DNA of 32,907 nt from an uncultured Flavobacteriales bacterium (GTDB lineage Bacteria > Bacteroidota > Bacteroidia > Flavobacteriales_D > Crocinitomicaceae): positions 1-32,907 of the forward strand of contig CAIJTF010000031.1 in assembly GCA_903823565.1 (NCBI GenBank), given 5' to 3'. This document shows positions 1 through 7,935 of this stretch, piece by piece. A program made the translations under genes and the position numbers. The notes under the pieces are model-generated. The model did not search any database. It saw only the letters and a list, made by a program, of their open reading frames with translations, and had not been told where the DNA came from. Numbering within the stretch: position 1 is the stretch's first letter; each line of letters starts with the position of its first letter.

Positions 1-695
1 TGAATATCATCCAATAAGACTTCATCGTTTGCAGCACCACCTCCTGGGGTAGAATTTGTAGCAAAAGTCATTAAGATATACTCAGGAATTAATCCTGTAT
101 TTGCCGTGGGCACGAAAGGGATAGATTTGCGCTCCCAGTTCACACCTGTTGGAGAATAGTTTAATTCAGCGGTCGCAAGGACGTGTGATTGCGAGTTTGC
201 ATCAATTGGATCGTGGACATCAAATGCGTCATGGACAAGAGCGTGAATTCGAGCAGTTTGGTTTCCGCCTCCGGCTTGGGTATATTTCACCCAAAAGACC
301 ACGGAATCAGGGATAACATTACAGGGTTCTGAAAAATTTGAATCGGCGATGCTGGAATAGTTGTAGTTTGCTGCATTGGCAGGAGTAGTACTTCCCATGT
401 TGATTCGACCACAGGTCATCGTACCGTTCGCGACAATACCTAGAACACTGGTTGACCAAATTCTTGCGCAATACATTCCGGAGGCCCCTGCACGGACGTT
501 GGTTGAACGGTCTATTTGCTTGTTGGCAAAACCGGCGAAACTACCCGAACCTGTTTTAAAACTGTTCCAGTTAGTGGGCTCTTCCGTAGGTGCTCCCACG
601 TTGTCCCAAAGCTCTAAACTGCTGTTTGCAATCTGTGTTTGCCCCCAAAGGAAGCTCGATAGTGAAAAACAAAAAATAGGTAGGATTTTTTTCAT
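1..695 (-). CDS. Secreted PCMD-like (jelly-roll) protein, 3' end outside window
   Basis: The ATG is at 695 on the minus strand, and the frame stays open to the window edge, giving about 231 residues. The product begins with a typical signal peptide (MKKILPIFCFSLSSFLWGQ, cleavage probably after the Gly/Gln). The mature part starts NSSLELWDN and continues with a P-x-x-W motif, serine/threonine/glycine-rich beta-type sequence, a VFWVKY strand and an NDEVLLDDI stretch at the edge. This order resembles the PCMD (putative carbohydrate metabolism domain) jelly-roll of secreted Bacteroidota proteins, and the closing L-D-D-I is typical of such beta-sandwiches. A C-terminal type IX sorting domain would be expected outside the window but cannot be seen. 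The family call rests on pattern memory; the signal peptide and open frame are directly visible. The gene is divergent from queE. Confidence 0.72.
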   Translation of the reverse strand, partial: MKKILPIFCFSLSSFLWGQTQIANSSLELWDNVGAPTEEPTNWNSFKTGSGSFAGFANKQIDRSTNVRAGASGMYCARIWSTSVLGIVANGTMTCGRINMGSTTPANAANYNYSSIADSNFSEPCNVIPDSVVFWVKYTQAGGGNQTARIHALVHDAFDVHDPIDANSQSHVLATAELNYSPTGVNWERKSIPFVPTANTGLIPEYILMTFATNSTPGGGAANDEVLLDDI

Positions 696-716
696 AACAT
701 TTAATTAATAATGCAA

Positions 717-724
717 CAAATATA
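717..724 (-). promoter_or_regulatory. Candidate -7 box for the PCMD-like gene
   Basis: The minus strand reads TATATTTG, a full match to the Bacteroidota sigma-ABfr -7 consensus TAnnTTTG. It lies 21 bases before the ATG at 695, leaving room for a short leader. No convincing -33 TTTG was found at the usual spacing. Confidence 0.5.
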
Positions 725-775
725 AAAAGATCGATGAATAAAGAACCATTTTTACTAAATCCAGTTAAAGAAGCG

Positions 776-783
776 TATTTTTG
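776..783 (+). promoter_or_regulatory. Candidate -7 box for queE, very close to ATG
   Basis: TATTTTTG matches TAnnTTTG exactly and ends 5 bases before the queE ATG. With a transcription start a few bases downstream, the mRNA would begin at or next to the start codon. A T-rich stretch at 749-755 could be a weak -33 element. Confidence 0.45.
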
Positions 784-788
784 TTTTA

Positions 789-1388
789 ATGCCTGTTCCA
801 ACATATCCCATTTTAGAACATTTTAGTACCCTTCAAGGCGAGGGAATGCATACCGGTAAATCCGCCTATTTTATTCGCTTATCCGGATGCGATGTGGGTT
901 GTGTTTGGTGCGACGTTAAAGAAAGTTGGGATGTTTCGAATGGCAAGGCCTACGATAGCGAAGAAATTGCCTCGTGGGTAAAACAAGAATCAATGGTTGT
1001 ATTGACGGGCGGTGAACCTGCGATGTACGATTTGACTTCCCTGGTCAAAGCACTAAAATCCAGAAATAAATTTGTTGCCATTGAAACCTCTGGTTGTTAC
1101 CCATTGCAAGGCGATGTCGATTGGTATACCTTTTCACCGAAGAAATTCAAAGCTCCATGCCAAGAGGCATACGATCGGGCCCACGAACTAAAAGTTATTA
1201 TATACCATCCTTCCGATTTTGAATTTGCCGAATACCACGCTTCCAAGGTGAATGGCTCCTGTCAATTGTTTCTTCAACCGGAATGGTCGAAGCGAGCGGA
1301 GCGTCAAGACGATATTATTGCGTACATTAAAAAAAATCCAGCGTGGCGTTTATCCTTACAAACACACAAATATTTGAACATCCCTTAA
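789..1388 (+). CDS. queE: 7-carboxy-7-deazaguanine synthase (radical SAM)
   Basis: QueE converts 6-carboxy-tetrahydropterin to 7-carboxy-7-deazaguanine in the queuosine/preQ0 pathway, in the cytoplasm. The 199-residue product has the radical SAM cluster motif C-x3-C-x2-C at C34, C38 and C41 (CDVGCVWC). It is preceded by the substrate-site signature FSTLQGEGMHTGKSA and followed by VVLTGGEPAMY, the GGE SAM-contact motif. The length fits the small QueE subgroup. There is no Shine-Dalgarno; the start is supported by the nearby -7 box and by the family N-terminus. The PorE-like gene begins one base after the stop, so the two are probably co-transcribed. No queC, queD or queF is present in the window. 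Confidence 0.95.
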   Translation: MPVPTYPILEHFSTLQGEGMHTGKSAYFIRLSGCDVGCVWCDVKESWDVSNGKAYDSEEIASWVKQESMVVLTGGEPAMYDLTSLVKALKSRNKFVAIETSGCYPLQGDVDWYTFSPKKFKAPCQEAYDRAHELKVIIYHPSDFEFAEYHASKVNGSCQLFLQPEWSKRAERQDDIIAYIKKNPAWRLSLQTHKYLNIP

Positions 1389-1389
1389 T

Positions 1390-3402
1390 ATGGCTACCCA
1401 AAAAAGTATTCTATTCATCGTTCTTTTCTGCGGAATTCAAACGCTTAGTTTCTCTCAATTTTCAACGAAAAATAAAAAAGCCATTAAGCTCTATAAAAAA
1501 GCGGTGGATGCCCCTGCCCTGCAGCTCGATCCAAAGACGCAAGGACCAGACTTCGCCAGTGCGTTGGGTTATTTGGACCAAGCTTTAAAAAAAGATCCCA
1601 TGTTTTGGGAAGCGTCCTTATTGATGGCAGATTATTGTCGATTCACAGGACAATTTAGCCATGCAATTCAACGGTACGAACAGACCCTTTCCATCAATCC
1701 GCAGCATTCACAGAATGGTCAAACGTATTATTGGTTAGCGAACCTGTACTTTAAAGGAGGCGATTACAACAACACGTTGAAATACAGCAAAGCCTTCATA
1801 AACCACACCAACGCCAATCCAAAATACACAAACGAAGCGTATTTCCTTCGGGAGTCCGCCCTATTCTCCTTGGACGCCATAAAAAATCCCATACCCTTCA
1901 AACCTGAAAACTTGGGGAGTGGAGTAAATACAGGGATGCCAGAGTACTTTCCTAGCCTAACAGTAGACGGTAAAAAGCTCATGTACACGCGGGAATTAAC
2001 CGTAGGCAGTACGGGACGGCAAGAAGATTTCTTTTATTCAAATTTAAAGGACGGCGTTTGGGGCACTTCCATCCCGATGCCTAAAAACGTTAATACGCTG
2101 CGCAACGAAGGAGCACCCACCTTATCGGCAGATGGAAAATCATTGATTTTTGTGATGTGCTCAGACGATGATGGCGACTATGGCGATGGACGACGGGGTA
2201 AGGGAAGTTGTGATCTCTTTTTTACGCAGCGCGTTGGAAACCAATGGACCGACCCCGTTAATTTATCGGATTCGATTAATACCCACCATTGGGAATCCCA
2301 ACCATCGCTTTCTGCGGATGGAAAAACACTTTATTTTATCCGAGGATTGCGCGGCAAAGACTACGACACAAAAAACACGGACATTTATGTAAGTCAACGA
2401 AAACCCAATGGAAGCTGGACGGTTGCAAAACGGCTTTCCGATGTCGTAAACACGCCCAAATCGGAAGAATCGGTACACATCCATCCCGATGGAAGAACCT
2501 TGTATTTTGCTTCTAATGGACATCCTGGTTTGGGGGGTAGTGATCTTTTTGTTACATACCTTGGAGCCGATGGTTCTTGGAGCAAACCCAAAAACCTGGG
2601 ATATCCAATAAATACAAAATTCGACGAAAATTCACTATTGGTATCTGCGGATGGAGAGCTTGCATTTTTTGCCTCCGATCGTGAAGGGGGCTATGGCGAC
2701 TTAGACATTTACCGCTTTATAATGCCTGAGCACATCAAGCCCAACAGGACCTTATATTTCAAAGGGATTGTGAAAGATGCAATAACCGGAAATCCCCTCG
2801 GGGCTCATTTTGATTTGGCGGATAAAGAAACCGGGAAGGTTGTCATTGTCAGTGACTCTGACCCGATCAATGGAGAATTTACAGGCCCCTTACCCATCAA
2901 TCGTTGGTACGTTATAAACGTTACTAGGCCAGGGTACATTCCCAAATCCCTTAGTTTTGATTTAAGTTACAAGGAAGGTCAAGTGAGCAAAGAAATCGAA
3001 ATCCTATTAAACCCCATTTCAAACCCCTCTTGTGAAAATACCTTGGAGAACATCTTTTTTGATTTCAATTCCTCCGTTTTAAAACGGGAATCAGAGATAG
3101 AACTTAGAAATTTAGCGAAATGGTTGCGTGAAAACCCAAGTGTTCGCATTGAATTGGGCGGTCACACCGATACCCGAGGAAAGGCAGAAGACAACCTTAC
3201 CCTATCTACCGCACGTGCAAAAGCTGTTTACGGCTATTTGATAGAAAAGGAGAAAATTGAGGCCAATCGGTTGACCTACAAAGGTTACGGAGAAACCAAA
3301 CCTAAGGTCAGCGATAAAGAAATCGAAGCAATGATCGGGGATAACGAGAAAGAAGCTGCCCATCAGAAAAATAGAAGAACGGTATACACCCTTTTACCAT
3401 GA
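1390..3402 (+). CDS. PorE-like TPR / PD40 propeller / CRD / OmpA protein
   Basis: 670 residues. A signal peptide (hydrophobic residues 5-20, ending SFSQ) is followed by TPR-like helices (about 45-155). Five PD40/WD40-type blades follow (about 184-445), each with an S-x-D-G-K-x-L-x-F/Y pattern. Next come a carboxypeptidase-regulatory-like beta domain (about 455-530) and a C-terminal OmpA peptidoglycan-binding domain (about 550-670) with FFDFNSSVL, GGHTDTRG and KNRRTV. This order and length match PorE (PG1058) of Porphyromonas gingivalis, a type IX secretion component that links the machine to peptidoglycan. Bacteroidota carry several paralogues with this architecture, so the T9SS role is inferred. 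Unlike PorE there is no good lipobox (C14 lies in LFCG), so it is probably periplasmic rather than a lipoprotein. It overlaps the next gene by 4 bases (ATGA). Confidence 0.82.
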   Translation: MATQKSILFIVLFCGIQTLSFSQFSTKNKKAIKLYKKAVDAPALQLDPKTQGPDFASALGYLDQALKKDPMFWEASLLMADYCRFTGQFSHAIQRYEQTLSINPQHSQNGQTYYWLANLYFKGGDYNNTLKYSKAFINHTNANPKYTNEAYFLRESALFSLDAIKNPIPFKPENLGSGVNTGMPEYFPSLTVDGKKLMYTRELTVGSTGRQEDFFYSNLKDGVWGTSIPMPKNVNTLRNEGAPTLSADGKSLIFVMCSDDDGDYGDGRRGKGSCDLFFTQRVGNQWTDPVNLSDSINTHHWESQPSLSADGKTLYFIRGLRGKDYDTKNTDIYVSQRKPNGSWTVAKRLSDVVNTPKSEESVHIHPDGRTLYFASNGHPGLGGSDLFVTYLGADGSWSKPKNLGYPINTKFDENSLLVSADGELAFFASDREGGYGDLDIYRFIMPEHIKPNRTLYFKGIVKDAITGNPLGAHFDLADKETGKVVIVSDSDPINGEFTGPLPINRWYVINVTRPGYIPKSLSFDLSYKEGQVSKEIEILLNPISNPSCENTLENIFFDFNSSVLKRESEIELRNLAKWLRENPSVRIELGGHTDTRGKAEDNLTLSTARAKAVYGYLIEKEKIEANRLTYKGYGETKPKVSDKEIEAMIGDNEKEAAHQKNRRTVYTLLP

Positions 3403-4268
3403 TGGCATTTTTAAAACTCATTCGTTGGAGCAACCTGCTTATGATGGTATTGACCTTAGTAGGTGCATTTTATGCTAATTTGTGTCAAGTCCCTAATCCT
3501 TCGAAATTGGTCTTTTTTGGAATATTAATCGTTTCTATCGTTTCGGTAGCCGCTGGTGGATATGCCATCAACGATTATTTTGATCTTCGTTCGGATCGAA
3601 AGAACAAGCCAGAGAAAATTGTCGTTGGCAAACACATTAAAAAGCGTTGGGCCATCATTATTCATTGGTCGTTTTCGCTCCTAGCCTTGTCGCTTTCGGC
3701 GTACCTTTCGTATTGCCTTCACTCTTGGCTCTATTTAACAGTGCACCTGCTTGCCATTCTTCTGTTGTGGTATTATTCCACCATCGTAAAACGCGTACTT
3801 GTATTGCCGAACATAATTATTTCCTTCTTAATCGCCACGCTTCCATTGCTTGTGATTCATGTGATGCACGATCTTTTTCTACCCATCACACACAAGACCC
3901 TACTAATGTTTATGGCCTTATTCATGTTTATTCTCAACTTGGCTAGGGAGATAGTGAAGGATGTACAAGACGTGGAAGGAGATGCCTTGCGAGCCATCAA
4001 AACCGTTCCCCTCGTCTTCGGTCCTAGAAAGGCTTATTTGTTGAGCGCTGCTATACTCTTCTGCCTTATTCCCACTTATTGGTGGCTGAAATCGGTCATT
4101 ATATTCAGTAATGATACGCCCTTCGGGATCACGCTACTTGTTGGAATTATTGTGAGCCAGTGTATGGCCCTTGGATTATTTTTCAATCGAAGTCCGAGGT
4201 GGATTAGTTTCGGTTTAAAAATTAGCATGCTCATCGGCATTGGTTCCTTATTTATGTTATGCCAATGA
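3399..4268 (+). CDS. UbiA-family prenyltransferase (geranylgeranylglycerol-phosphate type)
   Basis: An integral membrane enzyme of 289 residues with about eight or nine hydrophobic helices. Both Asp-rich motifs that bind Mg-prenyl diphosphate are present: N58-D-Y-F-D62-L-R-S-D66 and D188-V-Q-D191-V-E-G-D195. The second is preceded by NLAREIVKD and followed by KTVPLVFG, a pattern of the digeranylgeranylglyceryl-phosphate synthase-like branch. In Bacteroidota these are often annotated geranylgeranylglycerol-phosphate geranylgeranyltransferase and often sit next to maf. The true acceptor is not known from sequence; a quinone or other isoprenoid substrate is possible. The start overlaps the upstream stop as ATGA; a second ATG follows at once (3402). 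The 3' end overlaps maf. Confidence 0.85.
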   Translation: MMAFLKLIRWSNLLMMVLTLVGAFYANLCQVPNPSKLVFFGILIVSIVSVAAGGYAINDYFDLRSDRKNKPEKIVVGKHIKKRWAIIIHWSFSLLALSLSAYLSYCLHSWLYLTVHLLAILLLWYYSTIVKRVLVLPNIIISFLIATLPLLVIHVMHDLFLPITHKTLLMFMALFMFILNLAREIVKDVQDVEGDALRAIKTVPLVFGPRKAYLLSAAILFCLIPTYWWLKSVIIFSNDTPFGITLLVGIIVSQCMALGLFFNRSPRWISFGLKISMLIGIGSLFMLCQ

Positions 4269-4849
4269 ACGTAATACTCGGATCCAACTCGCCTCGGCGC
4301 GCGGCTTTACTTTCCCAACTCGGCTATACCTTTCAGGTGCGCGTGGCTGCTATCGACGAAGAAGCTTTTGAACATAAAAACCCAAAGGATGCCCCTATAT
4401 TTCTTGCGCAAAAGAAAGCCGAAGCGCTCCTTCCGCAACTGAAGGAGAACGAAGTCCTCCTATGTGCCGACACTCTAGTTTTCTTGGGACAAGTAATCAT
4501 AGGGAAACCAAAAGACCTGGAGGAAGCCAAGAAATTACTCAAGGCGTTATCGGGTAAATCACACGAGGTGATAACCGGTGTTTATTTGTATACGCGAAGG
4601 GAAACTTGTTCGTTTTCCGTTAGCACCTGGGTAACTTTTGATGCGTTGAAGGAAGAGGATATAGACCACTACTTGAACCACTATCCCGTATTGGACAAAG
4701 CCGGCTCCTATGGAATACAAGATTGGATAGGATTGGTTGGGGTAAAAAAAATTGAAGGTTCTTACACGAATGTCATGGGTTTACCGACCCTGGAAACACA
4801 CCAAAACCTACAGAAAATAATAAAAAAAGGGGCTCAAGGCCCCTTGTAA
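4265..4849 (+). CDS. maf: Maf-like nucleoside triphosphate pyrophosphatase
   Basis: Maf proteins hydrolyse non-canonical or excess pyrimidine nucleotides (dTTP/UTP type) to monophosphates. Visible motifs are the N-terminal S-x-S-P-R-R loop (GSNSPRR), the catalytic aspartate in CADTLV (D69), GKPKDLEEA, LSGKSHEVITGV, DKAGSYGIQ and a C-terminal G-S-Y-T-N-V-M-G-L-P motif; the last groups it with YhdE-type rather than YceF-type Maf. I chose the ATG at 4265 because it makes an ATGA overlap with the ubiA stop and starts in the family phase (MNVILGS). An ATG two codons upstream (4259) is also possible. The last codons (KKGAQGPL) are encoded by the hairpin that terminates the opposing operon, so the C-terminus is constrained by an RNA signal. 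Confidence 0.92.
   Translation: MNVILGSNSPRRAALLSQLGYTFQVRVAAIDEEAFEHKNPKDAPIFLAQKKAEALLPQLKENEVLLCADTLVFLGQVIIGKPKDLEEAKKLLKALSGKSHEVITGVYLYTRRETCSFSVSTWVTFDALKEEDIDHYLNHYPVLDKAGSYGIQDWIGLVGVKKIEGSYTNVMGLPTLETHQNLQKIIKKGAQGPL
4822..4845 (-). terminator. Intrinsic terminator of the minus-strand operon, inside maf
   Basis: A perfect 7-bp stem, AAGGGGC (4827-4833) with GCCCCTT (4839-4845), encloses a 5-base loop. On the minus strand it is followed by an uninterrupted run of Ts (plus-strand As 4822-4828). That polarity terminates transcription arriving from the OmpA gene ending at 4866. Read on the plus strand there is no U tract after the stem, so it should not be a good terminator for maf. 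Confidence 0.85.
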
Positions 4850-4865
4850 ATGTGGTGAGAATCAA

Positions 4866-6221
4866 TTAATTTCTCCGTAAAATGAACTCAACGCGACGGT
4901 TCTTAGCCCATTGAACCTCGGTATCATCGGATTCATCAAACTCGTCCTGGTTTACTTCTTTTGCGCCTTTAACGGAAATGCTGATTCGCGTTTCGTCAAT
5001 TCCTTTTTGAATCAAATCGTATTTTAACTTATCCACCCTTTTTTGGTCCATATCCGATAGTTCCTCGGTAAGGTCCTCGATTTCCGCTGCGGCGCGCTCT
5101 TCCTCAACATCGTTATGTCCTACCAATTCAACGGTCCATTTTGGATTTTTCAATAACATTTCTATGATGAAGTCTCTACTGTTTACAGCCGTTGGGGATA
5201 AACTATATTTCCCAAAGGAATAATAAATGGTATTCGCAGCAAACTTTTCTTCGGGCGTCATTTTATCCGTAACCGTTGGTTCTTTCGAGAAATTTGTTTT
5301 AGAAAACTCATAATCTGCTGCCGTGGTATCGCCTTTAATGCAGTTGCATTCTCCACGCTTAGCTTCCTTGATGCGAACATTGTCGATATAGTAATAAGCG
5401 AAATTCAACTGATCCGGAATATCCTCCGAACCAAATTCTTTTTTAGCATCCGTGATTTTTTTCATTGGCTCTTGTTTTGTACTATCGTCTTGAAAGAAAT
5501 TTCCAATCAAGAGTCCAGTTTCATCGCCTTTCGCGGTATACATATTACAAACCTTATCCCAACCCGAGTAGGAATTGTAAATTTTGTTTCGGTAGTTAAG
5601 AACTACGCGACCACTTTCTTTATCAATGCGTCCTGGCTCCCTACCTTGGTAAGAATCAATATCTTTCACGAACAACATTCCGAGGTTATTGATGGCAAAC
5701 TTGGATGCTTCAGCGAGGGATACGGACATTTCAATGCAATACGTTTTCTTGGCAATCATCTTCATTGGCTTACCAGTATTATCATAAAAAGGAAGAGTAA
5801 TGTAGGTTTTCTCCTTCGGCTTGCCTTTAAAAAAGGCAACAATACCAGCGTACCCTTGTTTCATGGTATCGGGTTCACTTTTACCGTAGAAAAGGATTTT
5901 GTCACTATCCGGCAAATCGTCATTATTCTTTAGTAGATTTTTTGCATAACCATATTGGTTATCTCCTTCCTTAAAATCTCCCTTTCTTCCCCAGAATAGA
6001 TCTGCACCTTTATCTACGATCGTTGCTGGACAATTCTCTAAGCGATCAATCCAGTGTTCCTCAGAAACTCCTTCGTCTTCAATTTCACTGTTCTTGGCAG
6101 GTTTATCAAAGGTATAGTTCATAAATACCACTGTTTTATCCCCTTTTTTCTGTGCGAACAGGGATCCTGTGAACAGAGTGATTGCAACTAGCAAATACTG
6201 TTTATTGATGTTTAATTTCAT
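4866..6221 (-). CDS. Secreted protein with C-terminal OmpA domain
   Basis: 451 residues. A signal peptide (about 1-24, ending LFAQ) is followed by an N-terminal beta-rich region (about 30-285) of jelly-roll/carbohydrate-binding character; it begins VFMNYTFDKPA and closes with YYIDNVRI, the usual last strand of such domains. A linker with a CNC pair leads to an OmpA-like domain (about 330-451). The peptidoglycan-contact motif is GHND (near 367) instead of GHTD, so the Asp is kept. An acidic insertion of roughly ten residues separates it from the LS...R helix, and the end is KNRRVEFIL. It probably binds peptidoglycan in the periplasm while the N-terminal domain holds a glycan or partner. The start codon lies within hemE (20-base overlap) and there is a terminator just past the stop. 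Function otherwise unknown. Confidence 0.8.
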   Translation of the reverse strand: MKLNINKQYLLVAITLFTGSLFAQKKGDKTVVFMNYTFDKPAKNSEIEDEGVSEEHWIDRLENCPATIVDKGADLFWGRKGDFKEGDNQYGYAKNLLKNNDDLPDSDKILFYGKSEPDTMKQGYAGIVAFFKGKPKEKTYITLPFYDNTGKPMKMIAKKTYCIEMSVSLAEASKFAINNLGMLFVKDIDSYQGREPGRIDKESGRVVLNYRNKIYNSYSGWDKVCNMYTAKGDETGLLIGNFFQDDSTKQEPMKKITDAKKEFGSEDIPDQLNFAYYYIDNVRIKEAKRGECNCIKGDTTAADYEFSKTNFSKEPTVTDKMTPEEKFAANTIYYSFGKYSLSPTAVNSRDFIIEMLLKNPKWTVELVGHNDVEEERAAAEIEDLTEELSDMDQKRVDKLKYDLIQKGIDETRISISVKGAKEVNQDEFDESDDTEVQWAKNRRVEFILRRN

Positions 6222-7242
6222 ATGCTTTAACCGTATTAATTAACACTTTGACGTTTTCTGGATTCGTATCTGGGTAAACGCCGTGACCCAAATTTACAAT
6301 ATGTCTTTGATTTCTGAACGAATTCAGCAATTTATTTGTCTCTGCTTCCACTCGATTGGGGTGGGCATACAACATACATGGATCTAGATTTCCTTGTAAG
6401 GTTTTGGCGTAACCGACCATTTCTCGAGCCTCTTCAATATCCATTTGCCAGTCGAGGCCAAGACAGGAATTATTCAATTCTGACAATGCACTAAGGGAAG
6501 TAGAGGCCCCTTTAGAAAATACGGTAAAGGGAAATCCTGGGAAGGAATCCACAATTTGTTTTATGTATGGAACTCCAAATTCTTCGTATTGCGCTTTGGG
6601 AAGAATTCCAGCCCAAGAATCGAAAAGTTGAAGGGCATCTACCCCTGCATTTATTTGTTCCTTCATGTAATGGATCGTCGTTGTGGCGACGCGGCCTAGC
6701 AATTCATGTGCCAACGAAGGATTGGTGTACAATAGTTTTCTAGATTCTGAAAATGTTTTAGAACCTCTTCCTTCGACCATGTAACAAAAAATCGTCCATG
6801 GCGCACCGGCAAAACCGATGAGGGGTACTCGGTTAGCCAAACCTTGTTTGGTCAATTTGATGGCCTCAAAAACATAGGAAAGGCGATCAGAAACATCAAT
6901 GTTATCGTCTAAGTACGCTAAATCACGCTCTCCTCTGATGGTTTTTTCGAAGGACGGACCTTTTTGCTCGATCATTTCATAGCGCAAACCCATAGCATCT
7001 GGAACCACCAAAATATCGGAAAATAGAATGGCGGCATCTACGCCTAACAAATCCACGGGCTGTATGGTCACCTCAGCAGCGAATTGGGGCGTTTCCACCA
7101 ACTCACGGAAACCTGAAAGTTTGGCTCTCACCGCACGATATTCCGGCAAAATCCTACCGGCTTGACGCATCAACCAGACAGGGTAACGGGTAATGGCTTC
7201 CCCGCGGTGTGCTTTTAAATATAAATCGTTTTGAAAATCCAT
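6202..7242 (-). CDS. hemE: Uroporphyrinogen decarboxylase
   Basis: HemE decarboxylates the four acetate side chains of uroporphyrinogen III to give coproporphyrinogen III in haem synthesis. The 346-residue length is normal. Visible signatures are PVWLMRQAGRILPEYR near the N-terminus (R26 and R30 bind propionates), the catalytic Asp in LFSDILVVPD (D76), GFAGAPWTIFCYMVEGRGS, LFDSWAG, and NLGHGVYPDTNPENV near the end. The gene lies between ung (21 bases upstream) and the OmpA gene, whose start it overlaps by 20 bases. An exact TAnnTTTG box ends 5 bases before its ATG, so it may have its own promoter besides read-through from the acyltransferase promoter. Confidence 0.97.
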   Translation of the reverse strand: MDFQNDLYLKAHRGEAITRYPVWLMRQAGRILPEYRAVRAKLSGFRELVETPQFAAEVTIQPVDLLGVDAAILFSDILVVPDAMGLRYEMIEQKGPSFEKTIRGERDLAYLDDNIDVSDRLSYVFEAIKLTKQGLANRVPLIGFAGAPWTIFCYMVEGRGSKTFSESRKLLYTNPSLAHELLGRVATTTIHYMKEQINAGVDALQLFDSWAGILPKAQYEEFGVPYIKQIVDSFPGFPFTVFSKGASTSLSALSELNNSCLGLDWQMDIEEAREMVGYAKTLQGNLDPCMLYAHPNRVEAETNKLLNSFRNQRHIVNLGHGVYPDTNPENVKVLINTVKAYEIKHQ

Positions 7243-7247
7243 CGGCC

Positions 7248-7255
7248 CAAAGATA
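7248..7255 (-). promoter_or_regulatory. Candidate internal -7 box for hemE
   Basis: The minus strand reads TATCTTTG, an exact TAnnTTTG match, ending 5 bases before the hemE ATG at 7242 in the short ung-hemE gap. A TTTG lies upstream in the ung 3' end, but at about 26 bases the spacing is long for a -33 box. Confidence 0.42.
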
Positions 7256-7263
7256 GGGATTTG

Positions 7264-7935
7264 CTACCATTGAATGGGTGTCAAACCCCATTGAATTAGT
7301 GAATCATTCGCACGAGAAAAGGGTTTGCTGCCAAAAAAACCTCGGTATGCCGAAAGAGGCGATGGGTGGGGAGCTGAAACAATACGATGGTTTTTATTGG
7401 TTATTAGCGGGATTTTCGATTGAGCGAAACTACCCCACAACAGGAAGACAATGGGACGAGGATGATTTTGCAGGACTCCTAAAACGGCATCGGTAAAGGT
7501 TTCCCAACCTTTATTGGCATGGCTTCCGGGAAGACCTTCTTTAACCGTTAGGATGGCATTCAACAATAACACACCTTGGTTTGCCCATGCTGATAAGTCG
7601 CCATTTGAGGAGGGGGGAATACCCACATCGGAATGGCGTTCTTGGTAAATATTATTCAAGCTTTTGGGCAGAGGACTTACCGTGGGATTTACCGAAAAAC
7701 AGAGTCCCATGGCATGACCTCGGGTAGGATAAGGGTCTTGGCCCAAAACAACCACTTTTACTTCTTCGAAAGGACATGCATCAAAGGCGTTAAAAATCAG
7801 CGAGGCTGGGGGGAAAATGGCCCCAGGATTGGTTTCATATTCTTTTTTTACAAAAGAAACCAAGGAGGAAAAATAGGGTTTTTGAAACTCGGGTTCCAAC
7901 ATCTGTTTCCAAGAAGGCGCCATTCGCACGTTCAT
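7264..7935 (-). CDS. ung: Uracil-DNA glycosylase, family 1
   Basis: Ung removes uracil from DNA to start base excision repair. The 223-residue protein has the water-activating loop VVLGQDPYPTRGHAMGLCFS with the catalytic D67, an N126 in LLLNAILTV that recognises uracil, LLWGSFAQ, and the Leu-intercalation loop APHPSPLSAYRGF with H190. The loop reads GQDPYP, where the textbook enzyme has GQDPYH; I believe this change also occurs in other Bacteroidota. The ATG at 7935 overlaps the acyltransferase stop as ATGA, which supports this start over the ATG four codons later. Confidence 0.96.
   Translation of the reverse strand: MNVRMAPSWKQMLEPEFQKPYFSSLVSFVKKEYETNPGAIFPPASLIFNAFDACPFEEVKVVVLGQDPYPTRGHAMGLCFSVNPTVSPLPKSLNNIYQERHSDVGIPPSSNGDLSAWANQGVLLLNAILTVKEGLPGSHANKGWETFTDAVLGVLQNHPRPIVFLLWGSFAQSKIPLITNKNHRIVSAPHPSPLSAYRGFFGSKPFSRANDSLIQWGLTPIQW

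Noticed and set aside
4827..4845. The maf-end hairpin as terminator of the plus-strand queE-maf operon
   Set aside because: On the plus strand the stem is followed by GTAAATG rather than a T tract; polarity fits only the minus-strand operon.
5472..5933. Plus-strand open frame of 153 codons opposite the OmpA-family gene
   Set aside because: It is antisense to a gene with signal peptide and OmpA motifs; no family resemblance and no promoter.
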